DNA of 64,000 nt from Erythrobacter sp. (GTDB lineage: Bacteria; Pseudomonadota; Alphaproteobacteria; Sphingomonadales; Sphingomonadaceae), in the NCBI RefSeq assembly GCF_035194505.1, contig NZ_CP136573.1, positions 806,001 to 870,000 on the forward strand, written 5' to 3'. The notes beneath the pieces are model-generated. The model did no database searches. It had not been told where the DNA came from and saw only the letters and a list, made by a program, of their open reading frames with translations. Of the stretch, positions 1 through 7,221 are shown one piece after another. Every line of letters begins with the position of its first letter. Position 1 is the stretch's first letter. The translations under genes and the position numbers were made by a program.

Positions 1-1274
1 ACATCCGCCCGGTGCGCGATGTCACCCCGCTTATGGACGTGCCGCAGCCCTTCCAGATCCTCAAGATGGACCGTCGTCGCGGCAACATCGTGGTCTCGCG
101 TCGTGCGGTCCTCGAAGAAACCCGCGCCGAACAGCGCAGCGAACTCATCAATGATCTCGCCGAAGGCCAGATCATCGACGGCGTCGTCAAGAACATCACC
201 GACTACGGTGCGTTCGTGGACCTCGGCGGCATCGACGGCCTGCTGCATGTCACCGACATGAGCTACAAGCGCGTCAACCACCCGAGCGAAGTGATCGCCA
301 TCGGCGACACCGTGACCGTGCAGATCGTACGCATCAACGCCGAAACCCAGCGCATCAGCCTGGGCATGAAGCAGCTCGAAAGCGATCCGTGGGATGGCGT
401 TGCTGCCAAGTACCCGGTCGGCATGAAGCTGTCGGGCCACGTCACCAACATCACCGAATACGGCGCCTTCGTGGAGCTGGAAGCCGGGATCGAGGGCCTC
501 GTCCACGTTTCGGAAATGAGCTGGACCAAGAAGAACGTCCACCCGGGCAAGATCGTTTCGACCTCGCAGGAAGTCGAAGTCATGGTGCTCGAAGTCGACA
601 GCGACAAGCGTCGCATCAGCCTCGGCCTCAAGCAGGCCCAGCGCAATCCGTGGGACGAGTTCGCCGAGAAGCACCCGGTTGGCTCGGTCGTCGAAGGCGA
701 AGTCAAGAACGCGACCGAATTCGGCCTGTTCGTCGGCCTCGACGGCGACGTCGATGGCATGGTGCACATGTCGGACATCGCCTGGGGCATCTCGGGCGAG
801 GACGCGCTGGCGCTTCACCGCAAGGGCGAGATGGTCAAGGCCGTTGTGCTCGATGTCGATGTCGACAAGGAGCGCATCAGCCTCGGCATGAAGCAGCTCG
901 AAAAGGGCGCACCCTCGGCTGAAGCCGCCACCGGCGGCTCGAGCCTGCGCAAGAACCAGACCGTCACCGTCACCGTGCTCGAAGTGCGCGACGGCGGCCT
1001 GGAAGTGCAGGTTGGCGAAGACGGTGCGACCGGCTTCATCAAGCGTTCGGACCTCGGCCGTGACCGCGACGAACAGCGCCCCGACCGCTTCCAGGTCGGC
1101 AGCAAGGTCGACGCGATGGTGATCGGCTTTGACCGTTCGAAGAAGCCGAACTTCTCGATCAAGGCGCGTCAGATCGCCGAAGAGAAGGAAGCCGTTGCGC
1201 AGTTCGGTTCGTCGGATTCGGGCGCTTCGCTCGGCGACATCCTCGGCGCTGCCCTCAAGAAGGGCGCGGAGTAA
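1..1274 (+). CDS. rpsA: 30S ribosomal protein S1 (5' end outside window)
   Basis: This is the C-terminal part of ribosomal protein S1, which binds mRNA on the 30S subunit and helps start translation. The reading frame is open from base 3, so the start lies outside the window. The visible protein of about 423 residues carries four S1 OB-fold repeats. Counted from the GTG at position 12, they lie near residues 50-120, 135-206, 221-294 and 314-386. The first three have the typical ITDYGAFVDL, ITEYGAFVEL and ATEFGLFVGL strands; the fourth is more divergent. Alphaproteobacterial S1 is usually about 560-570 residues with six repeats, so roughly 140 residues are missing. A strong hairpin terminator follows at 1324. 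Confidence 0.96.
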   Translation, partial: IRPVRDVTPLMDVPQPFQILKMDRRRGNIVVSRRAVLEETRAEQRSELINDLAEGQIIDGVVKNITDYGAFVDLGGIDGLLHVTDMSYKRVNHPSEVIAIGDTVTVQIVRINAETQRISLGMKQLESDPWDGVAAKYPVGMKLSGHVTNITEYGAFVELEAGIEGLVHVSEMSWTKKNVHPGKIVSTSQEVEVMVLEVDSDKRRISLGLKQAQRNPWDEFAEKHPVGSVVEGEVKNATEFGLFVGLDGDVDGMVHMSDIAWGISGEDALALHRKGEMVKAVVLDVDVDKERISLGMKQLEKGAPSAEAATGGSSLRKNQTVTVTVLEVRDGGLEVQVGEDGATGFIKRSDLGRDRDEQRPDRFQVGSKVDAMVIGFDRSKKPNFSIKARQIAEEKEAVAQFGSSDSGASLGDILGAALKKGAE

Positions 1275-1323
1275 TTGCGGGACGCTCGCCCCTTGCGGGC
1301 GGGCGACCTTCTCCGCCAAAACG

Positions 1324-1360
1324 AAAGGCCCGCCCTCCAATATGGAGCGGCGGGCCTTTT
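1324..1360 (+). terminator. Rho-independent terminator after rpsA
   Basis: AAAGGCCCGCC pairs with GGCGGGCCTTT. The intervening CTCC and GGAG can extend the stem, and TTTT follows. The A-rich 5' flank means it could also act on the minus strand. It ends the rpsA transcript before gloB. Confidence 0.85.
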
Positions 1361-1392
1361 CCTTTGGGGGCAAGCGGCGTAAGGTCGCGGGC

Positions 1393-2148
1393 ATGATCCA
1401 CGTCCACCAGTTCCCCTGCCTTAGCGACAACTACGGCTATCTCGTCCACGACACCGAAAGCCACGAAACCGCGGCGATCGACACCCCCGATGCCACCGCA
1501 TATCTGCGCGAGGCCGAGCTCAAGGGCTGGCGGATCACCCAGATCTGGAACACCCACTGGCATCCCGATCACGCGGGCGGCAACGCCATGATCAAGGAAG
1601 CGACCGGCTGCACCATCTCCGGCCCGGCCGAGATCGAGGGCAAGTTCCCGATCGACCGGATCATCGCGCATGGCGACACAGTGACGCTCGGCGCGGTACA
1701 GGCGCAGGTGATCGATGTCTCGGGCCACACCAATGGCCACATCGCGCTGCACCTGCCGGAAGTCGGGGTCGCCTTTGTCGGCGATTCGGTGTTCGCGCTG
1801 GGCTGCGGGCGGATGTTCGAGGGCGAGCCGAAGCAGTTCTGGGCGAGCCTGTCGCGCATCAAGGCCCTGCCGCCGCAGACGCTGCTCTATTGCGCGCACG
1901 AATATACCGCCTCCAACGCCCGGTTCGCGCTTCATGCCGATCCCGATAACGCTGCCCTCGCAGCCTATGCGGACGAAATCGCCGCCAAGCGTGCGCGGGA
2001 CGAATGGACGGTGCCGACCACCCTCGAGCGCGAGCTTGCCACCAATCCCTTCCTGCGGGCCGATGATCCCGCGATGATGGCCCGCTGGGGCGGCAGCGCC
2101 CCGCATGAGACCTTCGCGGCGCTGCGGGCCGCAAAGGACAATTTCTAG
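1393..2148 (+). CDS. gloB: Hydroxyacylglutathione hydrolase (glyoxalase II)
   Basis: A 251-residue metallo-beta-lactamase-fold enzyme that hydrolyses S-D-lactoylglutathione to D-lactate and glutathione, the second step of methylglyoxal detoxification. The metal-binding motif THWHPDHAGG has H55, H57, D59 and H60. GHTNGH gives H112, and the FVGDSVF segment supplies the bridging aspartate D131. The C-terminal region contains the AHEYT motif and the glutathione-binding helical domain typical of GloB. The ATG at 1393 gives the normal family length; the frame stays open upstream through the terminator, but that extension has no homology. The next gene starts 5 bases after the stop, so the two are probably co-transcribed. 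Confidence 0.93.
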   Translation: MIHVHQFPCLSDNYGYLVHDTESHETAAIDTPDATAYLREAELKGWRITQIWNTHWHPDHAGGNAMIKEATGCTISGPAEIEGKFPIDRIIAHGDTVTLGAVQAQVIDVSGHTNGHIALHLPEVGVAFVGDSVFALGCGRMFEGEPKQFWASLSRIKALPPQTLLYCAHEYTASNARFALHADPDNAALAAYADEIAAKRARDEWTVPTTLERELATNPFLRADDPAMMARWGGSAPHETFAALRAAKDNF

Positions 2149-2152
2149 ACCC

Positions 2153-3133
2153 ATGCAGGCCCTGAGGGTCGATTGCCTGTCGGACGATCTGTCCGGCATG
2201 ACGCTCGCCGATCTCCCCCCTCCGGCCCGCGTCCCCGGCGAGGTGCTGGTTCAGGTGCGCGCGGCGTCGCTCAACTTCCCTGACCTGTTGATGACGCGGG
2301 GGGAGTATCAATTCAAACCTGAGGTGCCCTTCACCAGCGGGCTCGAATTTGCTGGCGAGGTGCTGGAGGCCGATCCGGACAGCGGCTTTGCCCCCGGTGA
2401 AAGGGTGATGGGCGGCAACAAGACCGGCGCCTTTGCCGAGACCGCCAGCGTGCCCGCAGCCAAGCTCTCGCCCATGCCGCGCGGGATGGATTTTCCCGCC
2501 GCCGCCGCGATGGGGGCCGCCTATTCGACCGCCTATACCGGCCTCGTCGAACTCGGCGGATTGCGGGAAGGCCAATGGGTGCTGGTCCACGGGGCGAGCG
2601 GCGGGGTTGGCCTTGCCGCCTGCGACCTCGCCCGCGCGCTGGGCGCTAAGGTCATCGCCACAACCGGAAGCGCCGACAAGATCGGGCGGATTGCCGCCCT
2701 CGCCTCCCCCGATGCCGTGTTGCTCGCAGAGGGACGTTTCCGCGAGGCTGTGGCTGATCTCACCGACGGCAGACTGGCCGATATCGTGTTCGATCCCGTG
2801 GGCGGCGATGTGTTCGACGAATCGACCCGTTGCGTCGCCTTTGGCGGCAAGCTGATGGTGGTGGGCTTCACCAGCGGACGGATCGCGGAGATTTCCACCA
2901 ACATCCCGCTGATCAAGGGCTTCAGCCTCGTCGGCCTGCGCGCCGGAGAATATGCCCGCCGCTTCCCCGAACGCGGGCGTCAGATCCAGAGCGCGATCAC
3001 AGCGCTTGCCGAAGCAGGTCGCATTACTCCCGCAATCGACCGGATCCTGCCCCTATCCCGCTGGCACGAAGGTTTCGAGGCAATGGCAAATCGCGAGCTG
3101 GTCGGCAAAGTGGTGTTCGTGCCGGGCAGCTAG
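2153..3133 (+). CDS. NADPH:quinone oxidoreductase family protein (zinc-free MDR)
   Basis: A 326-residue medium-chain dehydrogenase/reductase of the quinone oxidoreductase (QOR) branch. The N-terminal GroES-like domain contains the ASLNFPDLLMTRGEY segment typical of QORs and lacks the catalytic and structural zinc cysteines of alcohol dehydrogenases. The Rossmann domain has VHGASGGVGLAA around residues 143-155, followed by a serine/lysine pair consistent with NADPH use. Likely role: NADPH-dependent reduction of quinones or enones; the substrate cannot be read from sequence. It follows gloB by 4 bases, so a joint role in reactive-carbonyl detoxification is possible, but this is inference. Confidence 0.85.
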   Translation: MQALRVDCLSDDLSGMTLADLPPPARVPGEVLVQVRAASLNFPDLLMTRGEYQFKPEVPFTSGLEFAGEVLEADPDSGFAPGERVMGGNKTGAFAETASVPAAKLSPMPRGMDFPAAAAMGAAYSTAYTGLVELGGLREGQWVLVHGASGGVGLAACDLARALGAKVIATTGSADKIGRIAALASPDAVLLAEGRFREAVADLTDGRLADIVFDPVGGDVFDESTRCVAFGGKLMVVGFTSGRIAEISTNIPLIKGFSLVGLRAGEYARRFPERGRQIQSAITALAEAGRITPAIDRILPLSRWHEGFEAMANRELVGKVVFVPGS

Positions 3134-3142
3134 GCCGGCCGA

Positions 3143-3637
3143 TCAGTAGAGGTATTTGTCCTCGCGCACCGTGATGATCAGGTTGAACCCGCCATAGGGT
3201 GTCCTGATCAGCTTGGTCTTCTTGTCGCCCTCGCGCCACACCAGCATTAGCCCTTCGGACGTTGTGTCGAGATCGCCGTTCCCCAGGCCGATCATGCTGC
3301 CGAAGGGCGCGGTAGCCTGTTCCGGCTCGCCCAGTTCTGCCTCGAACTTCTGGCGCAGCTTGGGGAAACAAGCGGCGGGCGCCTGCGATCCCATGAAGCT
3401 GATCGTCACCAGCCCGCCCTTGCCCGAACGATAGCCGAACGGCGCGGGACAGCCGGGGATCACCTCCATCTGGCGTTTGGGCAGACTGTTCATGAAGACC
3501 TTGGCCTCGGCCTTGGGGGTCGCCGTGGTGAACTGGCCCCACAGCACCACAGGAGTGCCCTGCGCAGCCAATACCGGTGCGGCGGCTACGATTGTCGCCA
3601 GAAGGGACAGAACGGTAAGGCCTTTGTGCTTTGTCAT
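3143..3637 (-). CDS. Small exported protein of unknown function
   Basis: I do not recognise the family. The 164-residue product starts with a cleavable signal peptide (MTKHKGLTVLSLLATIVAAA, likely cleavage after VLA) and is otherwise soluble, so it is probably periplasmic. It has two cysteines, in PGCPAP and AACFP, which could form a disulfide. Two further in-frame starts lie upstream; I chose the ATG at 3637 because the signal peptide begins there. It converges with the quinone oxidoreductase gene, with only 9 bases between stops, and lies downstream of the atp operon terminator as a separate unit. Confidence 0.6.
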   Translation of the reverse strand: MTKHKGLTVLSLLATIVAAAPVLAAQGTPVVLWGQFTTATPKAEAKVFMNSLPKRQMEVIPGCPAPFGYRSGKGGLVTISFMGSQAPAACFPKLRQKFEAELGEPEQATAPFGSMIGLGNGDLDTTSEGLMLVWREGDKKTKLIRTPYGGFNLIITVREDKYLY

Positions 3638-3699
3638 GAGGCCAAGGCTACCCAAGGGAGCGGTGACGGGTCAAGCGAGCAAGCCTCTGCTCCCCAAAG

Positions 3700-3730
3700 C
3701 AAAAGGGCGGCCCCGCAGGACCGCCCTCTT
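3700..3730 (-). terminator. Rho-independent terminator of the F0 ATP synthase operon
   Basis: Read on the minus strand, GAGGGCGG pairs with CCGCCCTTTT around a CCGCA-containing loop, followed by a T-rich run. It sits about 20 bases after the atpF stop. Confidence 0.8.
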
Positions 3731-3751
3731 GTGTTCGGTAAGCTGTGCCGC

Positions 3752-4285
3752 TTACAGCGAGGCAATCACCTCGTCGGCGAGCTTCTTGTCAGCCTTGCCG
3801 TCATGCGCCTTGGCAATCAGCACCTTCGAAGCCGCAGCCGCAGCCGTCACGGCGCGGGCCTTGACGTCGGCAATCGCGGCGCGCTCGGCAGCGGCGATCT
3901 TGTCTTCGGCCATACGCTGGCGGCGAGCGACCATGACCTTGCTGTCGGCCTCGGCCTTGGCAAGGATCGCATCGGCTTCTTCACGAGCACCGGCGAGCAT
4001 CGCTTCGGCGTCCTTTTCAGCGCCGGCGATCTTGGCGGCATATTCGGCACGCAGCGCTTCAGCTTCGGCGCGCAGCGTCTTGGCTTCGTCGAGCGCATCG
4101 CGGATGGCCGCGATCTTGCTGTCGAGCCCGCCGGTGATCACACCGGGGACCTTCTTCCACACGAAGACAGCCAGCAGCACCAGCATCGACAGCGCGACCC
4201 ACTGGTAGGAATCGAGCCCCAGCACCGAAGGTTCGGCATGGTGGCCTTCGGCACCGCTTGCGAGCAGAGCGAGAATATCAGCCAT
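3752..4285 (-). CDS. atpF: F0F1 ATP synthase subunit b
   Basis: A 177-residue b subunit, part of the peripheral stalk that holds F1 against the rotating c-ring. One membrane helix near residues 25-45 (YQWVALSMLVLLAVFVW) is followed by a long alanine/glutamate/lysine-rich coiled coil, as expected for b. It is the last gene of the F0 operon. Its start overlaps the end of the b' gene by 8 bases, so translational coupling and equal stoichiometry are likely. The frame is open upstream of 4285, but that part is a shadow of the b' gene. A terminator follows. Confidence 0.93.
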   Translation of the reverse strand: MADILALLASGAEGHHAEPSVLGLDSYQWVALSMLVLLAVFVWKKVPGVITGGLDSKIAAIRDALDEAKTLRAEAEALRAEYAAKIAGAEKDAEAMLAGAREEADAILAKAEADSKVMVARRQRMAEDKIAAAERAAIADVKARAVTAAAAASKVLIAKAHDGKADKKLADEVIASL

Positions 4286-4772
4286 GAGCCATAACCTCCT
4301 TGACCGCAGCCTCGGCGGCGGCGGGCTTGATCTCGGCGCCGGCGATGCGGGCGACGATATCGCGCGCGGCATCGGCCGCCACGCTCTCGATCTCGGCCAT
4401 GGCGCTGGTGCGCGCGGCTTCGATCCCGGCCTCGGCTTCGGCGAGCTGCTTGTCGAGCTTGGCCTGCGCCTTGGCGAGCTTGGTTTCCGAAGCCTTGGCC
4501 GCCTTGGCCTTGGCTTCGGCAATCACGCCCTGGGCCGCCGCGCGGTTTGCGTTCTCCCGCGCGCGCCAGGCATCTTCCTCGCTGTCAGCAGCATCGCGCG
4601 CAGCCTGGGCTGCGGCAAGGTCATCGGCGATCTGCTTGTCGCGCAGATCGACCGTGCCCATGATCTTGGGCACCATGCCCAGACCAACCACGAAGAAGGT
4701 CAGGCCGAAGAACACCAGCAGCCAGAAAACCTGGCTGGTGAGCGTGTCAGCGATTTGAACGATCTGAGGCAT
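4278..4772 (-). CDS. F0F1 ATP synthase subunit b' (AtpF2/AtpG type)
   Basis: The 164-residue second b-type stalk subunit. An N-terminal membrane helix (about residues 14-36, VFWLLVFFGLTFFVVGLGMV) is followed by a continuous alanine-rich coiled coil. Alphaproteobacteria, cyanobacteria and chloroplasts use a b/b' heterodimer instead of a b2 homodimer. The gene order c, b', b is the usual alphaproteobacterial one. The gene name varies between databases (atpF2, atpX, atpG), so I leave the symbol empty. Confidence 0.92.
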   Translation of the reverse strand: MPQIVQIADTLTSQVFWLLVFFGLTFFVVGLGMVPKIMGTVDLRDKQIADDLAAAQAARDAADSEEDAWRARENANRAAAQGVIAEAKAKAAKASETKLAKAQAKLDKQLAEAEAGIEAARTSAMAEIESVAADAARDIVARIAGAEIKPAAAEAAVKEVMAHG

Positions 4773-4858
4773 TATCGACCTTTATCTGCGCTGCAATTGC
4801 ACCGAAGCACCGGGGGCACGGGATGTCCCGCGCCGCCCGGATACGTTTCGGTCCGATC

Positions 4859-5083
4859 TTAGCGGAAGATCAGCAGAACGGCGATGACGAAGGCCAGCAG
4901 GCCGAGAAGTTCAGCAGCCGCGAAGCCGATGAACAGACGGCCCTGCTGCGCGTCGGCAGCGCCCGGATTGCGCAGGGCGCCTTCGAGGAACGAGGCGAAG
5001 ACATTGCCCACGCCGAGAGCGGCGAGGCCGGCACCGATCGCCGCGAGGCCGGCACCCAGGAGAGCTGCAGCAGTTGCGTCCAT
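4859..5083 (-). CDS. atpE: F0F1 ATP synthase subunit c
   Basis: The 74-residue proteolipid that forms the rotor ring. Two hydrophobic hairpin helices are joined by the polar loop RNPGAADAQQGRL. The first helix has the glycine/alanine-rich GAGLAAIGAGLAALG pattern. The ion-carrying carboxylate is E58 in FAAAELLG. No sodium-type ligand signature is evident, so proton coupling is likely. It has its own Shine-Dalgarno (AAGGAGT on the minus strand) and lies 67 bases after atpB, consistent with the strong separate translation this high-copy subunit needs. Confidence 0.96.
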   Translation of the reverse strand: MDATAAALLGAGLAAIGAGLAALGVGNVFASFLEGALRNPGAADAQQGRLFIGFAAAELLGLLAFVIAVLLIFR

Positions 5084-5150
5084 GGTAGTAACTCCTTGAG
5101 AAAAATTCGTTGGTTGTTGAAGGTTTCGAAGACCGGCCCTGCGGGCGCGA

Positions 5151-5942
5151 TCAGTGAAGGTTTTCCGCGTCGTTGATATAGAGCGAGGTCAGCAGTGCGA
5201 ACACATAGGCCTGAATGCCCGCAACGAGGATTTCGAGCGCGCTGATGGCGATCATCAGCACGAAGCTGGGGATGCCCACCGCAGCGCCAAGCGCCGGACC
5301 GGCACCGCCGCCGGCGATGACGAAGCTCGCCAGCACCTTCAGGAGCACGTGGCCGGCCATCATCGCGACGAACAGACGTAGCGCGAGGCTGAAGGGGCGC
5401 ACCATAAAGGACACGAATTCGATCGGGGCGATGAAGATCGCCATGATGAAGGGCGTGTCCTTGGGAACGAACAGCGAGAAGAAGTGCAGCCCGTGCTTCC
5501 AGAAACCGACAACGAGCACGATCGAGAAACTCAGGATCGCGAGTACGCCGGTAACGGTGAAGTGGCTGGTGAAGGTGAAGGCATGCACCCCGGGGATCAC
5601 GCCGACCGGCACGAGGCCGAGAAGGTTCCCGAACAGGATGAACATGAACAGCGTAAAGATGTAGGGGACGTACTTGCGCCCAGCCTTGCCGATATTGGCT
5701 TCGAGCATGTCGTCGATGAAGCCGGTCATGGTCTCGACCGCCATCTGCCAGCGGCCCGGCACCAGCTGGCGCTTCAGCCCACCCGCGACGAACACCCACA
5801 CAAGCACGGCCGTCAGAGCCATCCACAGCGCGGAATTGGTGAATGCGATGTTGAACCCATCCGCAAGTTGCCAATCCGAGCCCAGCACGGGCTCGATGGT
5901 GAACTGCTTCATCGGATCGACCTTGCCTTCTTCGGCTGCCAC
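5151..5942 (-). CDS. atpB: F0F1 ATP synthase subunit a
   Basis: The 263-residue membrane subunit that forms the two proton half-channels beside the c-ring. Several hydrophobic helices are visible. The essential arginine sits in the conserved segment FSLALRLFVAMMAGH, and the last helix ends in the LTSLYIND motif. I take the start as the GTG at 5942, with GAGG about ten bases upstream; a start at the internal methionine (VDPMKQF) is also possible. Upstream, between this gene and atpI, lies a perfect parS palindrome. Confidence 0.95.
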   Translation of the reverse strand: MAAEEGKVDPMKQFTIEPVLGSDWQLADGFNIAFTNSALWMALTAVLVWVFVAGGLKRQLVPGRWQMAVETMTGFIDDMLEANIGKAGRKYVPYIFTLFMFILFGNLLGLVPVGVIPGVHAFTFTSHFTVTGVLAILSFSIVLVVGFWKHGLHFFSLFVPKDTPFIMAIFIAPIEFVSFMVRPFSLALRLFVAMMAGHVLLKVLASFVIAGGGAGPALGAAVGIPSFVLMIAISALEILVAGIQAYVFALLTSLYINDAENLH

Positions 5943-5959
5943 GACCTTGGGTCCTCAAA

Positions 5960-5975
5960 TGTTTCACGTGAAACA
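5960..5975. other. parS centromere site (ParB binding)
   Basis: TGTTTCACGTGAAACA is a perfect 16-bp palindrome and identical to the canonical bacterial chromosomal parS sequence recognised by ParB (Spo0J). It lies in the 70-base spacer between atpI and atpB, outside any coding sequence but inside the presumed operon transcript. Chromosomal parS sites usually cluster near the replication origin, so the window is probably origin-proximal. I saw no second exact copy in the window. Confidence 0.9.
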
Positions 5976-6012
5976 CGCCCCATGAGGGGGTCAAAGGGGA
6001 GTCAAACCGGGC

Positions 6013-6360
6013 CTAGCCCTGCTTGTCCTCACCATCGGCCTGCCCCTCGGGACGTGTGTTCGCCGCAAGGATGATGCTTCTGAAGGCCGACGCAGTTCCA
6101 AGGAACAGGCCGGTCAACAGACCCCAGGGCGCGATCCCGGCCAGCGAATCCACCGCAAAGCCGATAACCATGCCGCCGATGATCCCACCCAGAAGATTGG
6201 CCAGAGCGCGGTTGCCGCTGCGGTAATTCGCATCGGTGCCCTGCACTTTCGGCCGGTTGCGCTGCTCTTCACGCTCGCGTGCGGCCTTGAGCCGCGCTTC
6301 GAGCGCGTCGATCCGCGCATCCTCGACAATGGGGTCTCGGGCGGGTGTCTCGTCGCTCAT
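6013..6360 (-). CDS. atpI: AtpI/AtpZ-family protein heading the F0 operon
   Basis: A 115-residue small membrane protein in the position of AtpI, which is proposed to help assemble the c-ring. The N-terminal half is charged and helical (EARLKAAREREEQRNRPK). It is followed by two membrane helices, LLGGIIGGMVIGFAVDSLAG and WGLLTGLFLGTASAFRSI, as in the AtpZ/AtpI family. The ATG has a clear GGAG five bases upstream. As the first gene of atpI-B-E-b'-b it supports co-expression with the F0 sector. The F1 genes are not in the window, as is normal for alphaproteobacteria. Confidence 0.85.
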   Translation of the reverse strand: MSDETPARDPIVEDARIDALEARLKAAREREEQRNRPKVQGTDANYRSGNRALANLLGGIIGGMVIGFAVDSLAGIAPWGLLTGLFLGTASAFRSIILAANTRPEGQADGEDKQG

Positions 6361-6424
6361 GCCGGTCTCCGTAGACAGAGGAATTCAAGGCACGCGCAAC
6401 CAGGTGCCCGCCGAGGGCGCCGCC

Positions 6425-6453
6425 CCCTTAGAAGGGGGGCAGATACGTGTCAA
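6425..6453 (-). promoter_or_regulatory. Possible sigma-70 promoter for the F0 operon
   Basis: On the minus strand a perfect TTGACA (6448-6453) is followed, after a 17-base spacer, by TAAGGG (6425-6430). It lies 65 bases upstream of the atpI ATG. The -10 match is weak, which is common in alphaproteobacteria. The same stretch also forms a GC-rich hairpin (CCCCCTT/AAGGGGG), which might instead end the preceding ydbL transcript. Confidence 0.45.
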
Positions 6454-6489
6454 CATCAGGAGCGGGGACTTTTGTGCAAGTGCGAGATA

Positions 6490-6870
6490 TCAGGGGCAGC
6501 GGGGATCCCGGATGGGGGCACCGGCGCCCCGCGTTTGCCAGGTTCCATCGGGGGCCTGATACTTCTCGCCCGGCGTCGTGCGGGCAATCGCCTGACACCC
6601 GGCGGTCAACGCATAGGCCTCCAGCGTTGCGCTGTTTTCCTTGGCCTTTTCGGCGTAGACCGCGCGGCGCTTGATATTGATGTCGTCCACCAGTCGCTGG
6701 AGCGCAGGGTCCGCGGCACCAACAATGCCGAGATAGCCGTCGGGCTGCTCGCCGACCTTGCCGGCCTCGCGCGCAGCGGCATAGGCCGGATCGCGCTGGG
6801 CCAGCGCCGGAGCCGTCACAAGACCCAGCAGCGCCGCTGCCATGATCTGCCGGACTATTGCATTGCGCAT
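6490..6870 (-). CDS. ydbL: YdbL-like DUF1318 periplasmic protein
   Basis: A 126-residue exported protein of the YdbL/DUF1318 family, last gene of a ydbH-ynbE-ydbL operon. A signal peptide (MRNAIVRQIMAAALLGLVTAPALAQ) is followed by the family's AREAGKVGEQPDGYLGIV segment and ...INIKRRAVYAEKAK. Three consecutive ATG codons follow AGGAGG. I chose the third (6870), because it gives the best Shine-Dalgarno spacing (7 bases); the first would have a spacing of only 1. In E. coli, YdbL affects YdbH-YnbE assembly; a similar role here is inferred from operon context. Confidence 0.82.
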   Translation of the reverse strand: MRNAIVRQIMAAALLGLVTAPALAQRDPAYAAAREAGKVGEQPDGYLGIVGAADPALQRLVDDINIKRRAVYAEKAKENSATLEAYALTAGCQAIARTTPGEKYQAPDGTWQTRGAGAPIRDPRCP

Positions 6871-6946
6871 CATCATTCCTCCTTGTCGCCGCATCCTCGA
6901 GCGCGGGCCTAAGGCAGCGAAGCGTTAGGCCATCAAAAAATCCCAC

Positions 6947-7150
6947 TCAAAAAATATCAGCGTTCTGGTCAATCGTGTTCTTGGCGTCTTCCGCCAACCG
7001 GTAAATCACTTCCTGCCGGATGTTGATGTTGAGCTCGATCACGATCGGCTTCTCGGGTGCTGCGATGTTCACGCAGCCGCCCAGGCTTGCCGAAAGGATC
7101 GCGGCCCCTGCCATCATGGCCCGGCGCTTTCCATTGCCCTGCCCCGTCAT
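6947..7150 (-). CDS. ynbE: YnbE-like outer-membrane lipoprotein
   Basis: A 67-residue lipoprotein. The signal sequence ends in the lipobox LGGC, and a short mature part (IELNINIRQEVIYRLAEDAK) matches the YnbE family. In E. coli, YnbE is the outer-membrane partner that completes the YdbH bridge by beta-strand augmentation. I chose the ATG at 7150, which gives an ordinary n-region and E. coli-like length. An upstream ATG at 7225 overlaps the ydbH stop as ATGA and would add 25 basic residues before the signal; translational coupling favours it, so the start is uncertain. Confidence 0.82.
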   Translation of the reverse strand: MTGQGNGKRRAMMAGAAILSASLGGCVNIAAPEKPIVIELNINIRQEVIYRLAEDAKNTIDQNADIF

Positions 7151-7221
7151 CCGCCATTGCCTCTTGCCTGTCCTGCGCGGGGATGTGGCAGCGTGGCGGG
7201 GCGCGGTCAATTTCATGAGGA

